DNA of 64,000 bases from positions 124,001 through 188,000 of the forward strand of contig NZ_BJMK01000001.1 in the NCBI RefSeq assembly GCF_006539125.1, in the 5' to 3' direction. The translations under genes were made by a program, and so were the position numbers. The notes beneath the pieces were generated by a model that worked only from the letters and a program-made list of their open reading frames with translations, did no database searches and was not told the origin of the DNA. Below, one piece after another: positions 57,051-64,000 of this stretch. Position 1 is the stretch's first letter. Each line of letters opens with the position of its first letter. The DNA is from Gluconobacter sphaericus NBRC 12467 (GTDB taxonomy: Bacteria; Pseudomonadota; Alphaproteobacteria; Acetobacterales; Acetobacteraceae).

Positions 57051-58118
57051 TCAGGATCGGGGAGAAAGGATGTCCCGCAAAGCGTCTGTCAGGCGTATGC
57101 AGGCTTCGTCCGTTCCGATCGAGATGCGCAGCCAGTCCTGGATGCGCGGGGTTGAGAGATGCCGGACAAGGATCGCCCGCTCGCGCAGAGCGGTGGCGAT
57201 AGCTCCGGCTTTGTGCGCCGGGTGGTGCACGAGAACGAAGTTGGCACAGGATGGCAGGACTTGGAAGCCAAGATTTTGCAGTTCCGGGACCAGCCTGTCA
57301 CGGCTGGCAATGACGCGCGCCGTGATGTCCGCAAGCCAGTCGGTATCCTGGATCGCGGCGATGGACCCGGCCTGTGCCGGACGGGAGAGGGGATAGGAAT
57401 TGAAGCTGTCCTTGACCCGAATGAGACCTTCGATCAGTTCCGGGGAGCCGATCGCAAAACCCACACGCAATCCTGCCAGAGCGTAGGACTTGGACAGCGT
57501 CTGAACCACCAGAAGATTGTCATACCGGTGTGTCAGTTCAATGGCGGACTGCGCCCCGAAATCGACATAGGCCTCGTCGATGATGACGGTCCGGTCCGGA
57601 TGACGCTTCAGGAGCGTCTCAATATGCTCCAGCGGCAGGGCGATACCCGTATTCGCATTGGGATTGGCGACGATGATCCCGCCGCAGTCGCCGGTATAGG
57701 CGTCGATGTCGATCGCAAAACCGTCATTGAGTGGGATGTGGTGGAACGGTTGTTCGAACAGGCCGCAATAGACCGGATAGAAGCCGTAGGTCACATCTGA
57801 GAACAGGACTGGCGCATCATCGTGGAACAGGGCACGGAAGGCATGGGCCAGTACTTCGTCCGAGCCGTTGCCGACGAAAACGCGGTCTGCCGTTGTGCCG
57901 AAGCGAGCGGCAATGGTGTCGCGTAAAACTGCTGCAGTCGGGTCGGGATACAGGCGTAGATCGTCAGATGCGGCGTCCCGGATTGCGTCGACAACCTTTG
58001 GACTTGGACCATAGGGAGATTCGTTGGTGTTGAGCTTCAGCAGGTCCGCGACTTTGGGCTGCTCGCCCGGGATATACGGGTGCAGGTCACGGACGCGGCG
58101 GTTCCAGAAACGGCTCAT
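57051..58118 (-). CDS. hisC: Histidinol-phosphate aminotransferase
   Basis: PLP enzyme of histidine synthesis that converts imidazole acetol-phosphate to histidinol phosphate; class I/II aminotransferase fold, 355 residues. LKLNTNESPYGPSPKV near 27-42 and the PLP lysine Lys210 in TLSKSYALAGLRVGFA fit HisC. VIIDEAYVDFG precedes it. Some HisC-like enzymes act on aromatic keto acids instead; sequence alone cannot exclude that. It overlaps the upstream ankyrin gene by four bases, with no other his genes near. Confidence 0.9.
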   Translation of the reverse strand: MSRFWNRRVRDLHPYIPGEQPKVADLLKLNTNESPYGPSPKVVDAIRDAASDDLRLYPDPTAAVLRDTIAARFGTTADRVFVGNGSDEVLAHAFRALFHDDAPVLFSDVTYGFYPVYCGLFEQPFHHIPLNDGFAIDIDAYTGDCGGIIVANPNANTGIALPLEHIETLLKRHPDRTVIIDEAYVDFGAQSAIELTHRYDNLLVVQTLSKSYALAGLRVGFAIGSPELIEGLIRVKDSFNSYPLSRPAQAGSIAAIQDTDWLADITARVIASRDRLVPELQNLGFQVLPSCANFVLVHHPAHKAGAIATALRERAILVRHLSTPRIQDWLRISIGTDEACIRLTDALRDILSPRS

Positions 58119-58615
58119 GCGGGCGTTCCGGTGAACAGGTCGGTCATGAGCTGACGTTCGGCGAGGTCGCGGGCGGAGACGCCGTCCGCATCTTTCAGGT
58201 CTGGGTTCGCTCCGGCGGCGAGGAGCTTCTTCGCCATGTCTTCGCGGTTAAACATGATGGAAAACATCAGCGGCGTACGTCCGGCATGATTGGCATGATC
58301 CACCTGCGCGCCATGATCAAGCAGAAGTGTTGCGATGTTGGTCAGGCCTTTGAAGGCCACGCCGGACAGGGCGGTGGCACCCTTGAGATCGGTTGCTTCC
58401 GTATCAGCGCTCCGGTCCAGCAGCAGGCGCGTGGCGTCTGCGTGGCCGTTATAGGTGGCGACGATCAGCGCGGTGTAGCCGCGGCTATCAGGCGTATCGA
58501 TGGCCATGCCGGCGTCCAGAAACTGGGTCAGGAGGTCGGTATCGCCTTCACGGGCCGCGTCGATGAACAGGGCAGTAATCTGGTCTGACGTGAAAGTGAC
58601 GTTCTGGGCGTTCAT
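58115..58615 (-). CDS. Ankyrin-repeat protein
   Basis: A 166-residue protein with about four ankyrin repeats (about 12-150): DTPDSRGYTALIVATYNGHADATRLLLDR is one clear unit, followed by DLKGATALSGVAFKGLTNIATLLL and NHAGRTPLMFSIMFNREDMAKKLL. Ankyrin repeats bind other proteins; the partner is unknown. The ATG at 58615 has GGAAA upstream; an ATG at 58627 is also in frame. The four-base overlap with hisC suggests coupled translation. Confidence 0.85.
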   Translation of the reverse strand: MNAQNVTFTSDQITALFIDAAREGDTDLLTQFLDAGMAIDTPDSRGYTALIVATYNGHADATRLLLDRSADTEATDLKGATALSGVAFKGLTNIATLLLDHGAQVDHANHAGRTPLMFSIMFNREDMAKKLLAAGANPDLKDADGVSARDLAERQLMTDLFTGTPA

Positions 58616-58665
58616 GACGGTTTCCACATGGCGGTGTCCCGCAGAGAGGGGATGTTGGAAGGAGT

Positions 58666-59700
58666 TTAGCTTTTTGTGTCAGCTGGCGGAAGGGTGAGGC
58701 TCTCGCCATTCTCCAGTGCTGCGAAAGGGCGATTACCGGGGCGGCTTGCGAATTCCAAGCGCGTGGGGGGCTCCAGAATGGCTTCGTCGGTGAGCTGGAA
58801 GGTCCCGAAATGGATGGGCAGCCCCTGTTTTGCCCTGAGTGTATCAAAGGCCATGAGAGCTTCTTCAGGCGACATGTGGACGCGGCGCATCAGGTCGCGC
58901 GGGTCGTAGGCGCCGATGGGCAGGATGGCGAGGTCGATCTCCGGCCAGCGACGATGAATCGCGTCGAAATGCTTTCCCCAGGCCGTATCGCCCGCGAAAA
59001 AGACCGTGTGACCATCGGCTTCGATCGTGAACCCGCCCCACAGTGCACGGTTGGAATCGAAGGGTGTGCGCGCGCTTCCGTGAAGGGCTGGCGTGGATGT
59101 GATGCGGGCGCCGTCATCGGTTGTGCTCTCCCACCAGTCCAGCTCGACGATGCGGGGCAGGGCGGCCTTTTCCAGATGGCGGCGGTTGCCTGGCAGCGAG
59201 AGGCAGAGCGGGTCATCGCGCTCTGCCAGGGCACGCAGGCTTGGGAGGTCCATATGGTCGTAATGGCAGTGTGAGACGAGGATGATGTCGATGCGGGGCA
59301 GGGCGTTGAGGGTGATTCCGGGTGGCCTCACGCGACGGGGACCGAAACTGCGGAAGGGGGAGCAGCGTTCGGAGAATACCGGGTCAGTGATGATCCGCAG
59401 AGGCGCGCGTCCTGTGCGGCCAAACTGGAGCAGAACGGTCGCATGACCGATAAATGTCACGCAGCACTCTCCCGGAGCGGGTGTACCCTGCGGCCAGGTT
59501 TTCTGGGGGGGGAGAGCGTCCGGCCAGCGGGGGCGCAGCCCCATTTGCCAGCGAAAGATATTCCCGATCCGCTGGGACGTCGTGCGGGCCGTGCGTGGTT
59601 CGTCCGGGCGCCAGACTTCTGGGTTTTTGTAATGGCGCCCGTCGAAATGTGGCGGGTTGTCATTAAGCACAAGAGCGTGTTTCACAATATGGTTTACCAA
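58666..59700 (-). CDS. Metallo-beta-lactamase fold hydrolase (NAPE-PLD-like)
   Basis: A 344-residue MBL-fold protein of the COG2220 / NAPE-PLD-like group. The metal motif SHCHYDHMD is at 143-151 (His144, His146, Asp148, His149). GHATVLLQF near 85-93 and FAGDTAWG later fit this group; mammalian NAPE-PLD cleaves N-acyl phosphatidylethanolamine, but bacterial substrates vary. No signal peptide is visible. It is divergent from tkt. Confidence 0.9.
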   Translation of the reverse strand: MVNHIVKHALVLNDNPPHFDGRHYKNPEVWRPDEPRTARTTSQRIGNIFRWQMGLRPRWPDALPPQKTWPQGTPAPGECCVTFIGHATVLLQFGRTGRAPLRIITDPVFSERCSPFRSFGPRRVRPPGITLNALPRIDIILVSHCHYDHMDLPSLRALAERDDPLCLSLPGNRRHLEKAALPRIVELDWWESTTDDGARITSTPALHGSARTPFDSNRALWGGFTIEADGHTVFFAGDTAWGKHFDAIHRRWPEIDLAILPIGAYDPRDLMRRVHMSPEEALMAFDTLRAKQGLPIHFGTFQLTDEAILEPPTRLEFASRPGNRPFAALENGESLTLPPADTKS

Positions 59701-59807
59701 TCAGCCATTGCGTCCGGCGCGACTTCGCGTCATGCCGTGGCAGCAGAATGTACGGGAGATAACGTTGCGTTTCTTCCCGTCAGTCACAAGCCGGAGACCC
59801 CATTCCG

Positions 59808-61865
59808 ATGAGTACGCTTCCCCAACTCGCCATCAATACGATCCGTACCCTTTCGATGGAAGGTGTTGAGCGCGCCAATTCCGGCCATCCCGGCACGGCT
59901 ATGGCCCTCGCCCCTGCGATGTATGCCGTTTGGCAGCATGATCTGAAATACGATCCGGCCGATCCGTGCTGGCCGGCGCGTGACCGTTTCGTCCTTTCGG
60001 TCGGCCATGCATCGATGTTGCTGTACTCCACCCTGTTCCTGACAGGCGTGAAGGATATCCGGGATGGCAAAGTCGTTGATGCACCGTCGCTCACTGTCGA
60101 GGATCTCTCGCAGTTCCGTCAGCTGAATTCCAAGACGCCGGGCCATCCGGAATACCACTTTACCGCTGGTGTAGAAACCACGACTGGCCCGCTCGGGCAG
60201 GGTTGTGGCAATTCCGTCGGTATGGCGATTGCACAGAAATGGATGTCCGCGCGCTATGATCGCCCGGGCTTCAAGCTGTTCGATTATCACGTGACGGTGT
60301 TCTGTGGCGATGGCGACATGATGGAAGGCGTGGCCTCCGAAGCTGCTTCTACCGCTGGCCATCTGGCACTGGGTAATCTGACCTGGATCTATGATTCAAA
60401 CCAGATTTCCATCGAGGGTTCGACAGATCTGGCCTTTACGGAAAATGTCGGCAAGCGCTTCGATGCCTATGGCTGGCATGTGCAGACACTGACGGACGGC
60501 AATGACGTCGATGCTATTCTGGCAGCGCTGAAGGCTGCACGCGCGGTGACGGATCGTCCGAGCCTGATCGTTCTTAAGACGGTCATCGGCTATGGTGCGC
60601 CCAAAAAGGCCGGTACAGCGTCGGCGCATGGTGAGCCGCTGGGTGCGGAAGAGATCAAAGGCGCAAAGGCCGCTTATGGTTGGCCTGAAGACGCTCCGGA
60701 CTTCTATGTCCCGGACGGGGTGAAGGAGCATTTCGCCGAAGGTCTCGGCAAGCGCGGCGCGAAGGCCAGTGCGGAATGGCGTGAGCTGTTCTCGGCCTAT
60801 CGTGAGGCACATCCGGAACTCGCGGCTGAAATCGACTGCATCATCGAGCATCGTTTGCCGGAAGGCTGGGACAAGGATATCCCGACCTTTGAGGCCGATG
60901 CCAAGGGTGTCGCGTCCCGGGCAAGCTCGGGTCAGGTCCTGAATGCGGTTGCGAAGAACCTTCCCTGGATGATCGGCGGTTCCGCCGACCTGACGCCCTC
61001 CACCAAGACGGACATCAAGGGCGGTGGCTCTTTCCAGCCGGAAAAATGGAATGGCACCTATGGCGGCCGGAACATCCATTTCGGTGTGCGCGAACATGCG
61101 ATGGGTTCCATCTGCAACGGCATCGCGTTGTCGGGTATCCGGGCTTACGGGTCGGGCTTCCTGATCTTCTCCGACTACATGAAGGCGCCGATCCGTCTGT
61201 CGGCCATCATGGACCTGCCGGTTCTGTACATCTTCACGCATGACTCCATCGGCGTGGGTGAAGACGGACCGACGCATCAGCCGATCGAGCAACTTGCCCA
61301 GCTGCGCGCAACGCCGGGCATCATGACGATCCGTCCGTCCGACGCCAACGAAGTGGCCGAAGCCTGGCGTACGCTAATCCCGATGACGCACAAGCCGGCC
61401 GTGCTCGCACTCAGCCGTCAAAACCTGCCGACGATCGACCGCACGAAATATGCTTCCGCTGCCGGTCTGGCGAAGGGTGCCTATGTGCTGGCGAGCTGTG
61501 AAGGTAAGCCGGACGTGATCCTGATCGCTTCGGGTTCGGAAGTCAGCCTTGTGGTTGGGGCTTACGAAAAGCTGATCGCGGAAGGCATCAAGGCGCGTGT
61601 CGTTTCCATGCCGAGCTTTGACTTGTTCGAAGAGCAGAGCCAAGAATACCGTGATTCCGTGCTCCCGCCTGACGTAATCGGTCGCGTTGCAGTCGAGCAG
61701 GCCGCAGCCTTTGGCTGGGACCGGTATGTCGGTATCGGTGGTGCAATCATTGCCATGAATACGTTCGGCGCGTCGGCTCCGGCTTCCGCCCTTCTCACGA
61801 AATTCGGTTTCACGCCGGAAGCAGTCTTTGACGCAGCAAAGCGTCAGGCCCTGCGCGGCAAGTAA
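59808..61865 (+). CDS. tkt: Transketolase
   Basis: TPP enzyme that moves two-carbon units in the non-oxidative pentose phosphate pathway. In 685 residues: SGHPGTAM near 25-32, the TPP pyrophosphate motif GDGDMMEGVASEAA near 167-180, the central KTVIGYG and AHGEPLG blocks, the pyrimidine-domain DSIGVGEDGPTHQPIEQL, and the C-terminal third domain. The ATG at 59808 follows GGAG. It stands 11 bases before the tal-pgi fusion, so the two form one unit. In Gluconobacter this pathway is central because glycolysis is incomplete. Confidence 0.97.
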   Translation: MSTLPQLAINTIRTLSMEGVERANSGHPGTAMALAPAMYAVWQHDLKYDPADPCWPARDRFVLSVGHASMLLYSTLFLTGVKDIRDGKVVDAPSLTVEDLSQFRQLNSKTPGHPEYHFTAGVETTTGPLGQGCGNSVGMAIAQKWMSARYDRPGFKLFDYHVTVFCGDGDMMEGVASEAASTAGHLALGNLTWIYDSNQISIEGSTDLAFTENVGKRFDAYGWHVQTLTDGNDVDAILAALKAARAVTDRPSLIVLKTVIGYGAPKKAGTASAHGEPLGAEEIKGAKAAYGWPEDAPDFYVPDGVKEHFAEGLGKRGAKASAEWRELFSAYREAHPELAAEIDCIIEHRLPEGWDKDIPTFEADAKGVASRASSGQVLNAVAKNLPWMIGGSADLTPSTKTDIKGGGSFQPEKWNGTYGGRNIHFGVREHAMGSICNGIALSGIRAYGSGFLIFSDYMKAPIRLSAIMDLPVLYIFTHDSIGVGEDGPTHQPIEQLAQLRATPGIMTIRPSDANEVAEAWRTLIPMTHKPAVLALSRQNLPTIDRTKYASAAGLAKGAYVLASCEGKPDVILIASGSEVSLVVGAYEKLIAEGIKARVVSMPSFDLFEEQSQEYRDSVLPPDVIGRVAVEQAAAFGWDRYVGIGGAIIAMNTFGASAPASALLTKFGFTPEAVFDAAKRQALRGK

Positions 61866-61876
61866 GGAGAAATCCT

Positions 61877-64000
61877 GTGGCAGACACAATCTCCAATACC
61901 GCTCTGAACACCGTCAACAACGCCTTGTGCGACCTTGAGAAATACGGCCAGTCCCCCTGGCTGGATTTCATCCAGCGTAGCTTCACGGAGGACGGAAGCC
62001 TCCGCAAGCTGGTGGACGAAGACGGGCTGCGGGGCGTCACGTCCAACCCGGCCATCTTTGAGAAGGCCATCGGGCACGGCACCGAATACGATCCGCAGAT
62101 CCGCAAGCTGCTGGAAGGCGAGGGCCTGCCGCCCGGCGAACTGTACGAGCACCTGGCGATTGACGACATCCGTTCCGCCTGTGCGGTTCTGTATCCGGTG
62201 TTCGAAAAGACCAAGGGGCTGGACGGTTACGTCAGCCTCGAGGTTTCGCCCTATTTGGCGTTCGACCCACACGGAACGATCACGGAAGCCCGCCGTCTGT
62301 GGAAAGCAGTCGCGCGCGAAAATCTGATGATCAAGATCCCCGGAACTTCTGAAGGTACGGGCGCCATCCGCGAAGCCATCGCTGACGGCATCAATGTCAA
62401 CGTGACGTTGCTGTTCTCGTTGGATGCCTACAAAGCGGTCCTGGAAGCCTATATTTCCGGCCTTGAAGCTCGTGCATCCCGCGGCGAAGACCTTTCGCGC
62501 ATCTCCAGCGTGGCTTCCTTCTTCGTCAGCCGTATTGACGCCAAGATTGACGGCGAAATCGACCGTCGTATTGCCGCTGGCGACGCGGACGCCGAGGCGC
62601 TGAAGGCTGTTCGTGGCAAGGTCGCGATCGCCAATGCAAAAATGGCTTATCAGTATTACCTCGAAGTCCGTAACAGCCCGCGCTGGAAGGCGCTTGCCGA
62701 GAAGGGCGCCAACCCGCAACGCCTGCTGTGGGCCAGCACCGGCGTCAAGGACAAAGCCTATTCGGACGTTCTGTATGTTGAGGAACTGATCGGCCCCGAG
62801 ACGGTCAACACCATTCCGCCCGCAACGTTCGATGCGTTCCGCGATCACGGCAAGGCACGTGCCAGCCTCACGGAAAATGTCGAGGAAGCCCGCCATGTGA
62901 TGGCTGAGGCCGAGCGCCTCAAGCTGGATCTGAATGGTGTGACGACGAAGCTCGTCAAAGATGGCTGTGCGGCGTTCAGCGTTTCGTTCGACACCCTGCT
63001 GACGGCTGTGGCAACCAAACGTGAGGCCGTTCTCGGCCAGCGTCTGCTGCGTGTCAGCGCCGACCTGCCGCCGGAACTGCGCGACGATGTCGCCGGTGCG
63101 GAGAAGGACTGGAGCCAGAGCGGTGGTCTCCGTCGGATCTGGCAAAAAGACCCGTCGGTCTGGACGAATGGCCCGGAAGCCGATTGGCTGAACTGGCTGA
63201 CGATTGTGCAGGACCGTCTGTGGAACGTCGAAGAGCTTGAAGTTCTGGCCCGCGATGTTCGCAGTCGTGGCTTCAAGGATATCCTGCTTCTGGGTATGGG
63301 CGGTTCGAGCCTTGGCCCGGAGGTTCTGGCCGAGACATTCGGACAGCATGAAGGCTGGCCGAAGCTGCATGTGCTAGACAGTACGGACCCGCAGCAGGTT
63401 ACGGCGTTCGAGAAGGCCATCGATCCGAAGAACACGCTGTTCATCGTGGCCAGTAAATCCGGCGGAACGCTGGAGCCGAACATCCTGTTCGCGCATTTCT
63501 GGCAGGTGGCTGGTCAGGCTCTGGGCAAGAAGCCGGGTGACAGCTTCATCGCCATCACCGATCCCGGCTCACACATGCAGAAAGTGGCAGAGGAAAACGG
63601 CTTCTGGCGCGTGTTCTACGGTGATCCGAAAATTGGTGGCCGGTATTCGGTTCTGTCCAATTTCGGTCTCGTCCCGGCAGCGGCAAGCGGCATTGACGTT
63701 CGCAAGCTGCTGACGGTCACGCGTCTGATGGTGGAATCCTGTGACGGAAGCGCGCCTCCGACAGCCAATCCGGGTGCGGTGCTTGGCCTGATCTTGGGTC
63801 ATGCCGCGCACTGTTTTGGCCGTGACAAGGTGACGATCCTCGCTTCTGACGGCATTGCCTCGCTGGGTGCATGGCTGGAGCAGCTTATTGCCGAAAGCAC
63901 GGGCAAGAAGGGCCTTGGCCTCATCCCCATTGATGAGGAAGAGCTTGGAACGCCGGATGTCTACGGCACGGACCGCGTCTTCGTGGATCTGCTGCTCGGC
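61877..64000 (+). CDS. tal-pgi: Transaldolase/glucose-6-phosphate isomerase fusion, partial
   Basis: Fusion enzyme, 708 codons visible, C-terminus beyond the right edge. The N-terminal part (about 1-365) is transaldolase: SPWLDFIQRSF near 27-37, GVTSNPAIFEKAI near 53-65, Schiff-base Lys153 in LMIKIPGTSEG, and NVTLLFS near 174-180. The C-terminal part (from about 380) is phosphoglucose isomerase, with MGGSSLGPEVLAETF near 475 and ASKSGGTLEPN near 515. Fusions of this kind are known in acetic acid bacteria. Start: GTG at 61877, with AAGGAG 7 bases upstream. A 508-codon frame on the other strand is a shadow. Confidence 0.95.
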   Translation, partial: MADTISNTALNTVNNALCDLEKYGQSPWLDFIQRSFTEDGSLRKLVDEDGLRGVTSNPAIFEKAIGHGTEYDPQIRKLLEGEGLPPGELYEHLAIDDIRSACAVLYPVFEKTKGLDGYVSLEVSPYLAFDPHGTITEARRLWKAVARENLMIKIPGTSEGTGAIREAIADGINVNVTLLFSLDAYKAVLEAYISGLEARASRGEDLSRISSVASFFVSRIDAKIDGEIDRRIAAGDADAEALKAVRGKVAIANAKMAYQYYLEVRNSPRWKALAEKGANPQRLLWASTGVKDKAYSDVLYVEELIGPETVNTIPPATFDAFRDHGKARASLTENVEEARHVMAEAERLKLDLNGVTTKLVKDGCAAFSVSFDTLLTAVATKREAVLGQRLLRVSADLPPELRDDVAGAEKDWSQSGGLRRIWQKDPSVWTNGPEADWLNWLTIVQDRLWNVEELEVLARDVRSRGFKDILLLGMGGSSLGPEVLAETFGQHEGWPKLHVLDSTDPQQVTAFEKAIDPKNTLFIVASKSGGTLEPNILFAHFWQVAGQALGKKPGDSFIAITDPGSHMQKVAEENGFWRVFYGDPKIGGRYSVLSNFGLVPAAASGIDVRKLLTVTRLMVESCDGSAPPTANPGAVLGLILGHAAHCFGRDKVTILASDGIASLGAWLEQLIAESTGKKGLGLIPIDEEELGTPDVYGTDRVFVDLLLG

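Noticed and set aside
61844-63370. 508-codon minus frame opposite the tal-pgi fusion
   Set aside because: Shadow frame; the plus-strand fusion carries both enzyme signatures.

Overview
The window looks like chromosome of an acetic acid bacterium, most likely Gluconobacter or a close relative in the Acetobacteraceae (Alphaproteobacteria). The evidence is the high GC content, a fused transaldolase/glucose-6-phosphate isomerase directly behind transketolase, a fused IspDF, a CtrA-type regulator next to fliI, an ATP12-type F1 assembly chaperone, and a SAM-II riboswitch in front of metZ. There is no rRNA marker, so the genus is an inference. Almost everything is housekeeping. I see no insertion sequence, prophage, CRISPR array or resistance island.

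Layout. 1-3.9 kb (minus): a serine carboxypeptidase cut by the window edge, fumC and a DMT exporter. 3.9-9.6 kb (minus): a cytochrome c maturation operon, ccmC-D-E-F-G-H-I plus a small zinc-ribbon protein, without ccmA or ccmB. 9.7-15.6 kb: EVE protein, EcsC protein, aat followed by two related DUF4412-like exported proteins, a proline-rich glycine-zipper protein and bcp. 15.6-24.7 kb (plus): two large AsmA-like envelope proteins around rarA and an rluC-type gene, then atp12. 25-33.7 kb (mostly minus): LprI-like protein, ispDF, apaG, metZ with SAM-II riboswitch, tRNA-Gly(CCC) on the plus strand, an exported unknown, a 2-oxoglutarate dioxygenase, ndh, argJ and a parvulin. 34-50.6 kb (plus): secA, yebC, ruvCAB, ybgC, tolQRAB, pal, cpoB, tilS, ftsH, glmM. 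50.6-59.7 kb: a ctrA-like gene divergent from fliI-fliJ, two unknown genes, an M29 aminopeptidase, a GT2-like glycosyltransferase, a coiled-coil protein, hisC with an ankyrin-repeat gene, and an NAPE-PLD-like hydrolase. 59.8-64 kb (plus): tkt and the tal-pgi fusion, which runs off the right end.

How they fit together. The ccm set and ndh serve a strongly respiratory periplasm. The Tol-Pal set, AsmA-like proteins, SecA, the parvulin and FtsH maintain the envelope. tkt and tal-pgi form the non-oxidative pentose phosphate unit on which these bacteria depend.

The observation most worth a second look is the CtrA-like regulator at 50642-51385. It aligns closely with Caulobacter CtrA but has Glu at residue 51, the phosphoacceptor position. 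A near-consensus CtrA box lies in the ctrA/fliI promoter region.
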